In this document: piece after piece, positions 45,772-58,500 of the stretch | Layout of the letters: every line of letters begins with the position of its first letter | How positions within the stretch are numbered: the stretch's first letter is position 1 | Assembly (NCBI RefSeq): GCF_000143415.4 | Contig: NW_003314353.1 | Location: 701,236 to 765,235, forward strand | Origin: Selaginella moellendorffii | Lineage: Eukaryota; Streptophyta; Lycopodiopsida; Selaginellales; Selaginellaceae | Direction: 5' to 3' | Length of the DNA stretch: 64,000 nt | Made by a program: the position numbers and the translations under genes | The notes under the pieces: generated by a model | What the model was told of the DNA's origin: nothing | The model's database searches: none | What the model saw: only the letters and a program-made list of their open reading frames with translations

Positions 45772-46497
45772 TGTAAGCTCCTTGAATTTGGACTTCCCGG
45801 GAGGTCACCCAGCCCAGTACTATTCACACCCAAGGACGCTTAACCCCAAAATATCCCAAGACCCTTAACCAATTGGAAAAAGGGGTGCACTCTTGTTCAT
45901 GGGCCTTTTCCCTTTATATTTGAACCCCTATGGATCGTCTCTTGAATCGTTCCTTTTGGTTGCTTACAATCCACCACGCTTCCCTGCAAGTTCATGCCCT
46001 CGTGAACGGAAGCTAAGAGCCACAGCTCTCCCAAAATATCCCAAGACCCTTAACCAATTGGAAAAGGGGGTGCACTCTTGTTCATGGGCCCTTTCCCTCT
46101 ATATTTGAACCTCTATGAATCGTCTCTCGAATCGTTCCCTTTGGTTGCTTACAATCCACCACGCTTCCCTGCAAGTTCACACCCTCGTGAACGGAAGCTG
46201 AGAGCCACAGCAAACTGGACCAGCCAGATGTCAATCAACATGTGGTGCGATTCCCTTAGCCAACCAACAGAGTCGGACCCGAGACCGCTCTGATACCAAA
46301 TGTAAGCTCCTTAAATTTGGACTTTCTGAGAGGTCACCCAGCCCAGTACTATTTACACCCAAGGATGCTTAACCCCAAAATATCCCAATACCCTTAACCA
46401 ATTGGAAAAGGGGGTGCACTCTTATTCATGGGCCCTTTCCCTCTATATTTGAACCCCTATGGATCGTCTCTTGAATTGTTCCCTTTGGTTGCTTACA
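45772..46497 (-). mobile_element. TRIM retrotransposon, copy B, with internal duplication
   Basis: Terminal repeats 45772-45968 and 46301-46497 (197 bp each, TGTAAGC...GCTTACA in both strands). In minus orientation the primer site TGGTATCAGAGCGG follows the 5' LTR (46285-46298). Perfect TSD GCAAG at 45767-45771 and 46498-46502. The interior contains a ~184-bp tandem duplication (part of an LTR plus leader; about 45843-46025 and 46026-46210). The collinear repeat at 57273-57300 shows the uninterrupted target (GGGAAGGCAAGTTGAAA). Confidence 0.93.
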
Positions 46498-48047
46498 GCA
46501 AGTTGAAGAGTGATTGTTAGTTGCTTATAAATAGTGATTGCTTATAAAATTTGTTGAGGATGTTTAACACTTGCTTCACTCAATGAAGATTTATTAGTGA
46601 TAGGCTTGTTTTACCATTTGGTGTTGTAGAGGATTGTGTTGTTAAACTTATATGGTTTTTCCATATTAGCATGTCAACTCTACCTCTGTCGATATTATTT
46701 TGTTGCATTTAGTCTGTAGTGTTGGATCATATTAAGTTTTGGATGTGGTGAATCGCTCCTTAATGATATGTTATTTATAATTAAGTTTTGCTAAAGGATT
46801 CGTCTCAAATACTAAATTTCGTGTCTTCAACTTTGGTGAATTTGGTTGCTAAAGAGTTTTGAATGGTGATTCACTTTTGCTTTCTTCTAGCTTTATTTTA
46901 GTGTTAATAGCATTGAAGTGAAGCCTTGTTGTTAACATTGTTGATATTAAAATTCAAGTGAAATGAGATGTCCCTCCATATGATTGATATTAAGTTTCAT
47001 TATATTGACATTCATATATTTGCTAGTTAAACAACTATGTTGATGTTGATATGAGTTAAATAGAAAATTGAGTTAATTGTGTTCTAAAAGAGATTATATA
47101 GTAGGGGTTGAGATTTGAGCTTTTCTCTGAAAAGTGATTCAGTTGTGGGCTATGCTAACTTTATAAGAGGAAGAGTTAGTGATTGATATTAAAATGATTG
47201 AATCTTTATTAGATTTAAGTTAAAAATATATTAATCATTGATAATTATTTTTATACTTATTATATGTCTTACTATAGATGGATTCATGGAGGATCAATTT
47301 AGTGATCACTTATTGAGCATAACTTCATTGTGTTTGGCTTTTAAATTGATGCAGACATGCTCTTAATTAACTTTTGCATTATGAAGATTGGCTTCTTCTT
47401 TGGCGTTGACATTAGTTCATGCAAAACTTGTAATCATTATTTAGTGAGACTTAGTTATAAGCTTCTTCAAGCTTTTGGTTCCTTGAGTTTTCATGCTTAT
47501 TATTCCATTTGTTAAAAGTGAAAGCATTTTGGCTCATTATTTTTAATGTTGAAGTTAGTATTTGCATCTAGCAATCATTAATGATGATTGATTATTATCT
47601 AGGATAATTGTTTATTCTTGTCAAAGATTTTTCTTGATTATTATTGATGTAAAATGATTTATTATTCTTCAGGATGGTGGATTTTTTCTTCAATGATGAT
47701 TATACATCTCTCATTGGTAGGATGATTAATGATTTTTTATGATAGTTAATATTCTCTTTGATAGCTTTTGGATTTTTTGTGGTTTGTTTTGGATTGGTCT
47801 CTTGGGTTTGAGACTTCAAGAAGGTTGTTAACACTTACTTGAGCAACGTAAATTCCTTAATATTGTTGGTCGGGATTTTTTTAGATTCGTTAGTGTGATA
47901 ATTGGTATAAACGTTGTGTTTGTTGGTCTTTGCAACATTTATTCTGTTCTATTGGTTTTGATAGATTGGATGTTATTTCCTTTAAGTGATACATTTGCAA
48001 ACATTTTACTTGCCATTTGATAATACTTTATGTTCTTTGAGGTATTT

Positions 48048-48232
48048 GTAAGTAACCAAAGGGAACAACTTGAAAGACGATCCATAAGGGTTCAAATATA
48101 GAGGGAAAGGGCCTATGAACAAGAGTGCATCCCATTTTTCAATCGAGTAAGGGTTTTGGGATATTTAGGGTTAAGCGTCCTTGGGTACTAGGCTGGGTGA
48201 CCTCCCGGGAAGTTTAAATTCAAGAGCTTACA
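48048..48232 (+). mobile_element. Solo LTR of the TRIM family, copy C
   Basis: One 185-bp LTR (TGTAAGTAACC...GAGCTTACA) flanked by perfect GTATT duplications (48043-48047 and 48233-48237). The second LARD copy at about 58950-58980 lacks it. This is the product of LTR-LTR recombination. Confidence 0.9.
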
Positions 48233-48731
48233 GTATTTTATATAAGTTGTTTAGCATATTATTTGCAATCTTTAATAGTTAAGTTTTATCATTAAGTTTT
48301 TTTTATGATACACTAGCTATTGAATTTTGTTGGATGGTGAATTTTATAACTTTCATTTATAATGATCCTGGTGGTTCTTATACTTTAATACTGATTTATT
48401 GGATGATAATTTATTTAAAATACTTTTGTGTTATAATCTAAGATTTATTCATTGATAATTACATCTCTAAGATATCATTGTCTCTGCTTTTGATATTGTC
48501 CATCTCTTGACCTATAGGCAATATAGGCAAACTGGCTTTAATACTTTGTATGTATGGTGAAATCTTTAGTCATAAGGTAGCTACTATTGATTGTCATATT
48601 ACCCACCTCTCTTTCTATGTTCCTTATTTCGTTTAGAAGGGCATGGCGATGTAAACAACTCTAATTGTCTGTTTACAATAGTCTATCTAAACTTTACCGA
48701 CGAGTTTGATTTTTTTGTTTAGGAGGGTTGG

Positions 48732-49605
48732 TGTAGCACAATGAATTTGGAGCTGAACTCCAAGCTCATTGTGCTACGAAACAAGGGTCCGGTATAATCC
48801 CACGAACACCAACTCCTTGTATCTAGCATTTGCATGCAAAATGGTGTTAGATGGTGTTTGACATAATTTTGGCATACCGGTGGCCTAACGCAAGGAGGAG
48901 GGTACCTCACCGACTAAAGCAGCATAGAGCTTAGGCTTAAACCCAAGCCAAATGTAAAACAAAGAGTGACACAGTCCAGCGGAAGCCAAATTAATGTCTT
49001 AGGTGGTCAAATATGCATTCCAACTACTATCCCTATTATACATTTGGAACCCCATATAACCCCCCCCCCCGTTGAGGAACACACGTTTTGGGCTTTCACC
49101 CCAAGCCTCCCTTAGTATCAAGAGTTAGTCTCTGGGACAAACTCAAAATTTACTAAATATGGAATGTTCTTATATTGCAAATTTGGACACGGGATGAACA
49201 CCATTGTATTCAAGCCAATCTCTACATTTTGTAGATATGCCAAATTAGCAATTCTAGACACTTTTCGTAATTAGCCAATAAAACGAAACGAGACAAATAC
49301 AAAGGGCATGATAGTGAGGGTGTTTGGCAAATATAGTAAGCTATCATTTAGTGAAAATTGAGAGACTAATCTCAATATCGCAAGGGTTCTTGATACTAGC
49401 AAGTGCAAGCCAATGACACGAGTTTCTCAAACCAGATCAAGTATGTTCAGCAAGAAACACATAAGGTTTCTACCTTATGTTTATCCAATTTAAGTGCAAG
49501 GTCATTGACCAGTTTCTCAACTAGCTCAAGTGGGAACGATAAAGGGAACCAACTGTACCAACCTTTTATTGTCATGGCAATAAAGAAAGAGTGCCCATAA
49601 GAGAA
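48732..49605 (-). repeat. 3' LTR of element Z
   Basis: The minus-strand LTR ends TGTGCTACA at 48732 and resembles the LTR of Y, including the GGGGTGAAAGCCCAAA word and a C-run (G on minus) near 49065-49075. A near-perfect 43-bp palindrome with TAGCACAATGA arms sits at its end (48734-48776). The LTR starts within the chromodomain coding region near 49605, so its 5' edge is truncated. Confidence 0.75.
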
Positions 49606-52097
49606 TCGTCTCGACCTCATATTCCATGTCACCATTCACAACTTCTAGACAGGGATGAATGTCCATAGAGCGATCTACATCAACACGATATGGTGTCAGT
49701 AAACTGACATGAAACATATCATGTATATGGAACAACTCATTCTAAACATCCAACCTATAGGATATATCACCAGCTCGTGCCAATACCCAATAGGGCCTAA
49801 CATATCTCGGTAACAGTTTTTGAAGTAAAGATCCCTTAACATTTAAGTTCCGGGAAGATAACCACACTTGATCTCCCACTTGATAGGATACATCCTGATG
49901 ATGTTGATACATATCCTGAGCTTTGCCCATCGCCTTAGTAGCTCTAGACTAACCTTGGCGTAGCTACTCTATATAAGTTTCAATGGTTGGGACCAACACT
50001 TTGGACATTGGTTTTGGTACAACAATTAGTTGAGGAACCCACAAGCATTCCCTTGCAGCATTTCCCATGGAGAATAACCAATAGTGCTATAAAATGTGTT
50101 GTTATAACAAATTTCTGTTGTGTCCAAATGCTCAACCCAATCGCGTTGGTCTGCCATGACATTGTACCACAGATAATCCTCAACTTGAGAATTCACATGT
50201 TCAGTCTGCAGATGATAAGCCGTACTAAACTTCAACTTGGTACTGAACAACTGGAATAGCGCGCCCCAAAACTTCCCCGTAAATCCTGAATCTTTATCTG
50301 AGATCATCTCTTCGGGAAGACCACAAACCCATACTACTTCATGGAAAAAGAGCTTTGTTGCTTACTTCGCATTAACTGTGTTCACAGTTTGAATGAAATG
50401 GTGCATCTTTGACAACTGAATCCAGAACCNNNNNNNNNNNNNNNNNNNNNNNNNNNNNNNNNNNNNNNNNNNNNNNNNNNNNNNNNNNNNNNNNNNNNNN
50501 NNNNNNNNNNNNNNNNNNNNNNNNNNNNNCCGACAAATAGAAGACTTGGAAGCAGTGACAAAATCAAGTGTCACACTTTGAAATGGCTATGTTAGTGCTA
50601 GAATGCACTACAACTTTCCAGCCTACTTCTCAATTTTGCACTTACATTGTTGGCATATAGGGCAGGAATGGACATAGTCCATTACATCATCTTCCATACC
50701 AAACCAAAAAAATCCCTTTTTCAATGAAGCAAAAGTCTTGTGTTTTCCACCATGTCCTGCTGCTAGAACATCATGATGTTTCCATAGAAACAACTGTTGT
50801 AGATCTTTAGAGGGAAGATACAATCTTTTTTGCTTATAGAATATAAGCCCATCATGAATTGAGAAGTGAAGCTTCGCATTGGTTTGACTAGCAACTTTCG
50901 CTACTTCGCTACCAGGGTTCTGCTTCGATAGCTCTACACGGTGCAAGATTGCCTTCGCCAATAGATCACTTCTATAAGAATCCCAAACGTTCTCCAACCA
51001 GTCCAACCTGATTGAGCCTAACAACTCAATGGATCTGGAACAACATTGTCTTTACCAGGTTTATAAATGATATCAATATCAAATTTAGCAAACTTCTCTT
51101 GCCAACGAGCCTGCTTTGGCGTAAACTTTGGTTGCGTAGCAAAATACTCAGTATGTTACTATCTATATAAACCTTGGTATGTCCAATGTGCTAATGTCGA
51201 CACTATAGCAAACATCTCTTTCTTATGCATTGGCTATTTGCATTGGGTTTCATCCAATTTTTTATAGTAAAATGCAATGGGACAACCATATCGCCTTAGT
51301 GTAACACTAATTGCTTTGTCACAATCTTGTTGTAACACAGCACCAATAGTATAACCAGATGCATCACAATGCACTTCAAAGGGTTTATTAGGATTTGGGA
51401 TCTTGAGAATAGGAACTGTAGTCAAGATCTCCTTCAACAGTACAAAAGCACGCTAATAAGTTGGTGTCCAATGAAATAGTATATTACTCTTTATTAACTC
51501 AGTCAAGGAAAGAGCAATTCTTGCAAAATTGCGGACAAACTTGCAATAATATCCTGCCAAACATAGAAAGGGACGAACATCTAATACAGTGATCGGGACT
51601 TCCTAAAACTTCACCACTTTGGATCCACCTTAATTACGCCACCACCAATTATATGATTAAGAAAGTTTACGCACAATTGTCCAAAAGCACATTTACTTTC
51701 CTTAGCATACAATTTGTGTTCAAGCAACTTCTGAAACACCAGCTCCAAGTGTTTCAAATGATCCTCCAACGTTTCACTAAAGACTTCGTTGATATATAGG
51801 ACAACAAATATGTCCAAATAATTTCTGAATATTCTATCCATCATAGTGCTGAACGTTGCTGGAGCATTGCATAACCCAAACAGCATAATAAGGAACTCAT
51901 AAAATCTATATCGAGTCTTAAAGGTTGTCTTCTCCACATCCTGATCTACCACCCGTATCTAATGATATCTAGACCACAAATCAAGCCACATAAAATACTT
52001 AGCCTTTAAGAGTTGGTCAAACAAGTTATCGATGCGAGGCAAAGGATAACTATTTTTGACTGTGATCTTATTGAGTGCCCAATAGTCAATACATATC
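49606..52097 (-). pseudogene. Element Z pol, part 2 (RT C-half, RNase H, integrase)
   Basis: Minus-strand pieces in order: [10 protein letters not shown]-type RT start near 52095, the RT palm (51952-51611) where YIDD is replaced by YINE, RNase H ([20 protein letters not shown], 51437-51234), integrase finger with HHDVLAAGHGG and CPICQQ (51024-50623), core (ISDKDSGFTGKFW, 50307-50026), C-terminal region (KLLPRYVRPYWVLARAGDI, 49930-49742) and a cut chromodomain (MEYEVETIL). Stops, frameshifts and loss of both metal-binding Asp residues make it dead. There is no intron at either position where F has one. A 100-N gap lies at 50430-50529. Confidence 0.88.
50430..50529. other. Assembly gap (100 N, probably of unknown size)
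   Basis: Exactly 100 unknown bases inside the integrase region of Z. Confidence 1.
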
Positions 52098-53247
52098 TAT
52101 CACGAATGTGAGTTCGGGTATCGAAAGTTACCTGTCGGTCAATCCTTATGGACACTCTTTCCTTATTGCCACAATGGTAGGAGGTTGGTATTACTAAACT
52201 TGTTATCAATTTCCCACTTAAGCTAGTTGAGAAACTGGTCAATGACTGTGTATTTAAATCAGATAAACATAAGGTAGGAACCTTATGTGTTTCTTGCTAA
52301 GCATACTCGGCCTAGTTTAGGAAACTCCTATCATTGGCTTGCACTTGCTAGTATCAAGAACCCCTGCGATATTGAGATTAGTCCCTCAATATTCGCTAAA
52401 TGATAGCTTACCATGTTTGCCAAACACCCTCGCTATCATGCCCTTTGTGTTAGTCTCATTTCGGTCCCAAATGCTATTTATGGAAAGTGTCTAGATTTGC
52501 TCATTTACCATATCTATGGAATGTAAAGATTGGCCTGAACACAATGGTGTTTGTCCCATGTCCAAATTCACAATCTAGCGCCATTCCATATTTAATAAAT
52601 TTCAAATTTATCATAGAGACTAACTCTTGATACTAAGGGAGGCTTGGGGTGAAAGCCCAAAGTGTGTGTTCCTCAAGGGGGGAGGCAAGGCGGTGGGGGG
52701 TTCCAAATGTATAGTAGGGATAGTGGGTAGGTCGGGCATGGCTGACCAACTTGAGGTATAGTCTAACTTCCACTTGTATGCCTGTCCTTGTTCTGCATCC
52801 AGCTTGTGTCTAAGCCCAAGTTCCATTCTATGCTAACTAGTGGAGTACCCATATCCTCATGTTAGACCACCGGTATGCCAAAATAGTGCCAGACTCCATT
52901 TGGCTCCATTTTGTATGCTGGTTTTGGCATTGGGATGTTGGTTGCTCTAGGACTATTCCAAGTTGCTCCGGGCTCCTATCCCTTTGCTCCTTGGGCTGTA
53001 TGCTCGAGAGTTGCTCCGTGGTCTGGTTCCGTCACTCTTTGGCTCCATGCTTAGGAGTTTGGCACCATTCCTTCGTTTAGTGGTCCAAGACCCTTGAACC
53101 TCGGATTTCACACCACTGTCTTATGGACACATGGCATGTGACACATGGCATCTGTCACGTGGCACAAAGAGGGTTTAGGTTCCGCTTCGTGATGTTATCC
53201 TATGGTAAATCACCATAGGATAAAGGGTAAAAACCACATGCGCTACA
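52098..53247 (+). repeat. 5' LTR of element Y
   Basis: TATCACGAATGTGAG... to ...CATGCGCTACA. Contains the shared LTR block at 52630-52728. Confidence 0.9.
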
Positions 53248-54039
53248 TTTGGTATCAAAGAATGAGTCTCAGCAAGTACTATTCAATGAGATTAGGCAAC
53301 TAGTCTCATTGCATACGAGTGGATACACATTTAGGTGCAAAAGCTTCGCAATCATTCCTTGGGTATGGATTTGGTTACTTTGTTGTACCTTATGATGTGA
53401 GTTTGCTCTTGGGCTCATAAGATGGATTTGAGATGTTCTATTTGTACGAGTTTGCGCTTGGGCTCGTGAGTGAGGCACATTAGCAACTCAAGGTTTACAC
53501 TTTGAGTTGGCAGGATTAATGTTAGCCTATCAGTGGTTTTATGAGTTGTTCTAGTGGTTTTGTGAGTTGTTCCATGTACCATGAGTGAAAGTAAACTTTC
53601 CCTAGGTTTGCTATGAATGGCAAATAAGCTAGTCTGTAGTTGTTTAGCACAGTACTAGTGGATTTTTCATAGGCATGATTACAAGTGAATCAACTAAGAC
53701 TATAGGGATTAGTCTAGTGATTCAAGTAATCATTACCGTACTCTCTCATAAACTTTTCTTGGATTGGACTGAAGGCAGTGCGAAAGCAAGCTTGAGGTTT
53801 GGTCAAAGATGAGTCCAAAAAGAGAGTCGTCGGGGACGAAGGATTAAACATGTAAATCATCTTCCCTTCTTGGAAAGAAGATTTGCAACGAGGTGTTAAC
53901 TCATTGCTCGTGTTCACAATATACAATCAAGAGTCCCTACCTTGATGCATGTTGGAAATGATGGTCTTATAAGTGGTGAGTCATGGGATGAATAACAGTG
54001 AAGCACTAAATCATTTTGTTTAGGCTTGCTATTGAAAGA
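53248..54039 (+). other. Y leader region
   Basis: Non-coding sequence after the primer site. No gene or repeat beyond Y itself is seen; small frames are unsupported. Confidence 0.5.
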
Positions 54040-55589
54040 TGTTAAGCGCCAGCTTTGACTACGTGGTCAACATTGGTCAAAGGGAGGCTCAAGGGTATAT
54101 TAAGGCATGTTAGGGTAAGGGACTTAACCTACCCTAGGGCTCATAGTGGAGCGGCGGCGTAGTGGAGCTTTTGAGGTAGCTCGGGGGTGGTTGGGTGGTG
54201 AGGAACCTCAAGAGGTGGCGTAGCATAGTCTAGGGCAACTAGATCTTTGTCTTTTTGCGCCGGATCATAACATTGGTATCAGAGGAGTTGGTTGCGATGG
54301 CCGACCAAGCTGAACACTGGAATCCTATTGTCGATGGTGGTGCTGACGATGGTGCCAACGAAGCTGCGGAGATTTGGACCATTCAAGATGTGGTTCATGA
54401 GCTGCGAGCCCTTAACCAAAATCAGCAAGAGATGCAAGACGAGATGCATGGCATGATGGATACCATGCGTGGGCGTGTTGAGGCACTCGAGGCTGGACGG
54501 GGTAACGCTCCAAGTAAGCCTTCTTTGGTAGATTGACTCAAAATTCCAACCTTTTCCGGTGATGGTAGTGTGGACGAGTGTCTCGCTTGGCTAGCCAATG
54601 TGAAGAAGTTCTTGGCTGCTAGAGGAACTCCAGATGCAGAGGCTTTAGTGGCTATTCCAATGGTTTTGCGTGATGCGGGTCTTTGATGGTGGAATTGGCT
54701 TGAGGAGTCCCGTGTTACAGATAAGAAACCACCAGTGTCTACCATGGATGAGTTTGAGGCTGCTTTCTGTTTACGTTTTGCCCCTCATTATGACGTGGAG
54801 AATGCTCGGTATAGAACTTTGCCATTTCCAGCAAGGGAAAATGACGCTTGGGGATTATATTGAGAAGCTTACTCGCTTGATTAGTCATGTTCCAACAAAG
54901 GATCCAGATCAAAACAAATCCTACTTCATTGATGGCCTACATAGTGAGAGCATGCAGCAACACTTGCGTCATTCTCAGCCTACAAAGAGTTTGGAGGAGC
55001 TCTTTGATGCGGCTCGTCGACTTGACAATGACAAGCACAAGTCTTGTAAGTGTTCGCGGAGTCCTTCTGTCGAGAATCATCGTGATGATCGCCGTGGATA
55101 CAAGGATGGGAACAAGCAAGACTTGGAGCGCATTGGTAAAGCGGCTTATTGGGTGCGGCTGCCAGCTGGGGTGAAAATTCATCCGGTATTTTATGTCAGC
55201 CAGTTGAAAGGTGTACTATCTCAGAGTGACGGGCCCAATGCCTCCTTGATGTATACGGCTGTGAAAGATGGACCAGGAGCTTGAGTAGGATTCCCCAGAA
55301 AAGGTGATCACCGGTACAACTCGTCCTTGGGACAAGGACTTTGTTGGGGGGGAAGAATTGTTAGGTGCCAACTTTGACTATGTGGTCAACGTCGGTCAAA
55401 GGGAGGCTCAAGGGTATATTAAGGCATGTTAGGGTAAGGGACTTAACCTACCCTAGGGCTCACAGTGGAGTGGTGGCGCAGTGGAGCTTTTGAGGTAGCT
55501 CGGGGGTGGTTGGGTGGTGAGGAACCTCAAGAGGTGGCGTAGTAGTCTAGGGCAACTAGATCTTTGTCTTTTTGTGCCGGATTATAACA
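54040..55589 (+). mobile_element. Mini-element W: gag joined to integrase tail
   Basis: LTRs 54040-54272 (233 bp) and 55359-55589 (231 bp), TGTTA...TAACA, with a perfect TTGGTATCAGAG primer site at 54273-54284. Flanks AAAGA/AAAAA are near-matching. The interior codes for a gag (from 54297: MADQAEHWNP, later KIPTFSGDGSVDECLAWL, LGDYIEKLTRLISHVPT) broken by two TGA codons and a frameshift. Near 55130 gag passes in frame into RIGKAAYWVRLPAGVKIHPV, the C-terminal integrase region. Zinc knuckle, protease, RT, RNase H and integrase core are absent. It is an internal deletion derivative sitting inside Y. Confidence 0.88.
54297..55284 (+). pseudogene. Gag-integrase-tail fusion remnant of W
   Basis: The ATG at 54297 lies 12 nt after the primer site. 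Frame one stops at TGA 54534; a second TGA interrupts at about 54685. The longest surviving piece ends at 55284 and contains the gag C-half and the integrase tail in a single frame. Both TGA codons could come from CGA by cytosine deamination, as expected for methylated repeats. Confidence 0.75.
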
Positions 55590-58500
55590 AAAAACTTGGG
55601 TTGCAATGCTCAATTCTTTTCCAAAGAACCTTGTTATTGCTCCTTGAGTAGCTTGGTGTTGAATTAATGTTAAGTTTGGTCGGATAGAGAGCGGCATGAG
55701 CTTGTCCATGTTGTGAACAAAAGTTAGTATTGTTGGGTGTTGTAAATCTCTATCGGTGGAGTGTGGCATTTATATTACATTTTGTCGAATCGAGTTGACA
55801 CTTGATACTCACAAAACCTTTGAAGTAATGACATCGGCATTGTTCGTGGTGTTGCTTAATTGATGATCAAGTCATTGTGATTTCTTATATCATATCCATG
55901 TGATAATGAGCAATATGTTTACGAAGTTGCTTGGTTAAACGATAATTAACCCCAAAGTGGTTGATGGTGAAGTTTGTCTAGTTGCACATAATAACATTGT
56001 AGTAGCTTTAATTGGATTCTCGATAGTAGTCCATTATGCTAAACTTATGTTGGTACCTTGTTTTCTGGGGAGTTTGCCCATTAAAGTTTTGGAAAAGGTT
56101 ATAGCATTCACTTGTTATAGCTTGTTAGTTAATCCGTTAGCACTTAGAGTAGATTAAAAGATGTGAGGTTTGAAGCATTGACATCACTAGCACTTGTGTT
56201 AGCGGAAGTGGCATTGTTATTTCAAGTGATGAGGAATTTTCCTTAGACCTTGATTTTTCATGTCATTTTTCTTATTAGTGTTTTGGCTTCATATTGGATC
56301 TTGAAGGTGGTTGAAGAAGAGTGTTAGTGCAATGTGGGTATCCAAATATATGGTCTTCATAATCAAGCCTTGGATGTTCATTTTGCATTTTACGGATGTT
56401 GGTGTTGGATGTTGGAAAAATGGGAATGATGTGCGAAGCTTAAGCATACTATGAGTCTTAAGAATTTGTGTTAAGGTGAATTTATATGAAGTTGTAAGTA
56501 GGAGGAAGTTAGTTAAATCTTGAAAGTTTGCATTCCTAAACTAAGAGTCATTTTTTCTCTAAAATGGAAAACTTTCCACAATTTTTCTTAGACTTTTCCA
56601 ATGGCTAATCTATTGATCATTTTGCTCAAAAACCATTCCATTTTTGTAAGCCAATACAAACTAGTGAAAGGGTTAGAGTTAACTTTGGTTGGCTTAAACT
56701 TTAGTAAATAGTTTGTATGATGTGGCCCGAAAAGAATATTGACTTTTGGGAGTAAGGCAATTGAGCTGGATAGAGTCTAGAGTTGGTGTAAAAAAGTGGC
56801 CATTGCACTTTTCTAGGAAGGTGACTCTTATGCCTTTCTCTTAGTGTTATGCTTGGTGACAGGTTGCATGTTGCATTTCGCTAAGACTTTATGAGAGTAG
56901 TGAGCTCTCACTGATCTTGACTTAGTCTTGGTGGCCCTGCACCTTGGCTGAGGATAGTGATGTCCAACTTAGTTGTTTGAGGTTAAGATGTTGGTACCAT
57001 ACTATAACTTTGTCTATGAGGAGGTTGTGTACCGATATAAGTTCATCTCATGGTCTTCACTTTAGTTTCGGCTGAGTGTTGATCATGCATAGCTAGCCTC
57101 TTCAAAAGCATATTTAGAGTTATTAGCTAAATGTGTTAGTGAGTTTATCGCAATTGAGTTGGATTCGAGTGTTCATTTAGTTTATGCATGTCTATGAACC
57201 TTTATCTCATACTTGGGGTATTACGTTCATGTTAGACAAGTATATGACTTGATGGCAAGAGTTTAGTGTTTGGGTCTTGGGAAGGCAAGTTGAAAAATGA
57301 TTATTGGTTGCTTTGTGACTAGTGATTGCTTGTAGACTTTATTGAGGACTATTAACACTTGCTTCACTCGATGAAAATTTATCAGTGATAGGTTTACTTT
57401 ACCAGATGGTGTTGCGGAAGATCATGTCATTAGACTTACATGGTTTCTATGTTGGCATGTCAACTCTACCTTTGTCAATATCATTTAGTTGTGTTAGTCT
57501 GTGGTGTTGGATTTCATTGAGTCTTGGATGTGATGATTCACTCATTGATGAAGTGTTATCTATAATTGAGTGTTGTTGAAGGATTAGTCTCAAATATTGA
57601 GTAAAATATCTTCGACTTTGGTTAGCTTAGTTGCTAAAGTTTTGAGTGGTGATTCACTCTTGCTTTATTATGGTGTTAATGGCATTGTAGTGATGCCCTG
57701 TCATTAATATTATTGATGTTGAGATTTAAGTGAAATGAGATGTCTCTTTTTAATATTGATATTGAGTTTCATTAGTCTTGATGAAGATAATGTTGATGAT
57801 TTGGCTATGGCTTTGTGTAGTTAGCATTTGTGCATTTGCTAATTAGCAACTGCATTGACGTTCAAATGAACTGAGTGGCAAGTTTGAGTTACTTATGTTC
57901 CAGACGAGATTCTTTAGTAGGGGTTGAGCTTTGACTTTTCCTTGAAAAGTGATTTCATTGTGGACTATGCTAGCTTTATGAGAAGAAAAGTTAGTGATTG
58001 ATAATGGAATGTTTGAATATTTGTTAGGTTTGAATTAAGATATATCAATCATTGATGATTCTTCTTATGCTTGTTATGAAGTGAGTTACATCTTGCTATA
58101 GATGAATTCATGGAAGATCGGTTTAGTGATCATTTGTTGAGCATCACTTTGTTATGCTTAGCTTTTGAATTGATGCAGACATACTCTTTATTAGCTTTGG
58201 CATTATGAAGTTTAGCTTATGGATATGTTGAAAAGGATATTATGAGTTGTGCCATAATTTCTTCTTTAGCATTGAAATTAGTTCATGCAAAACTTGTGAT
58301 CATTATTCAGCAAAACTTGGCTATAAACTTCTTCAAGCTTTTGGTTCTTTGGGTTTTCATACTCATTGTTCCATTTGTTAGAAGTTGTTAGGGGAAGGCA
58401 TTTTGGCTCATTAGCTTTGATGAAGTTAGTTGTTACATTTAGCAATCATTGGTGATGATTAACTATCATCTAGGATAATTGATTGTCCTTATCAAAAGGT

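Larger units (their letters stand above)
45650..48731 (+). mobile_element. LARD-like non-coding internal domain (first copy)
   Basis: Apart from the two TRIM insertions, this 3.1 kb follows 57210-59460 collinearly: shared words include CACTTGCTTCACTC, ATTGATGCAGACAT, GTTCATGCAAAACTTG and ACAATAGTCTATCTAAAC. It has no coding capacity. In element Y this sequence is the internal domain between two LTRs, so this copy is a fragment of a second such element, interrupted on the right by element Z at 48732. Confidence 0.78.
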
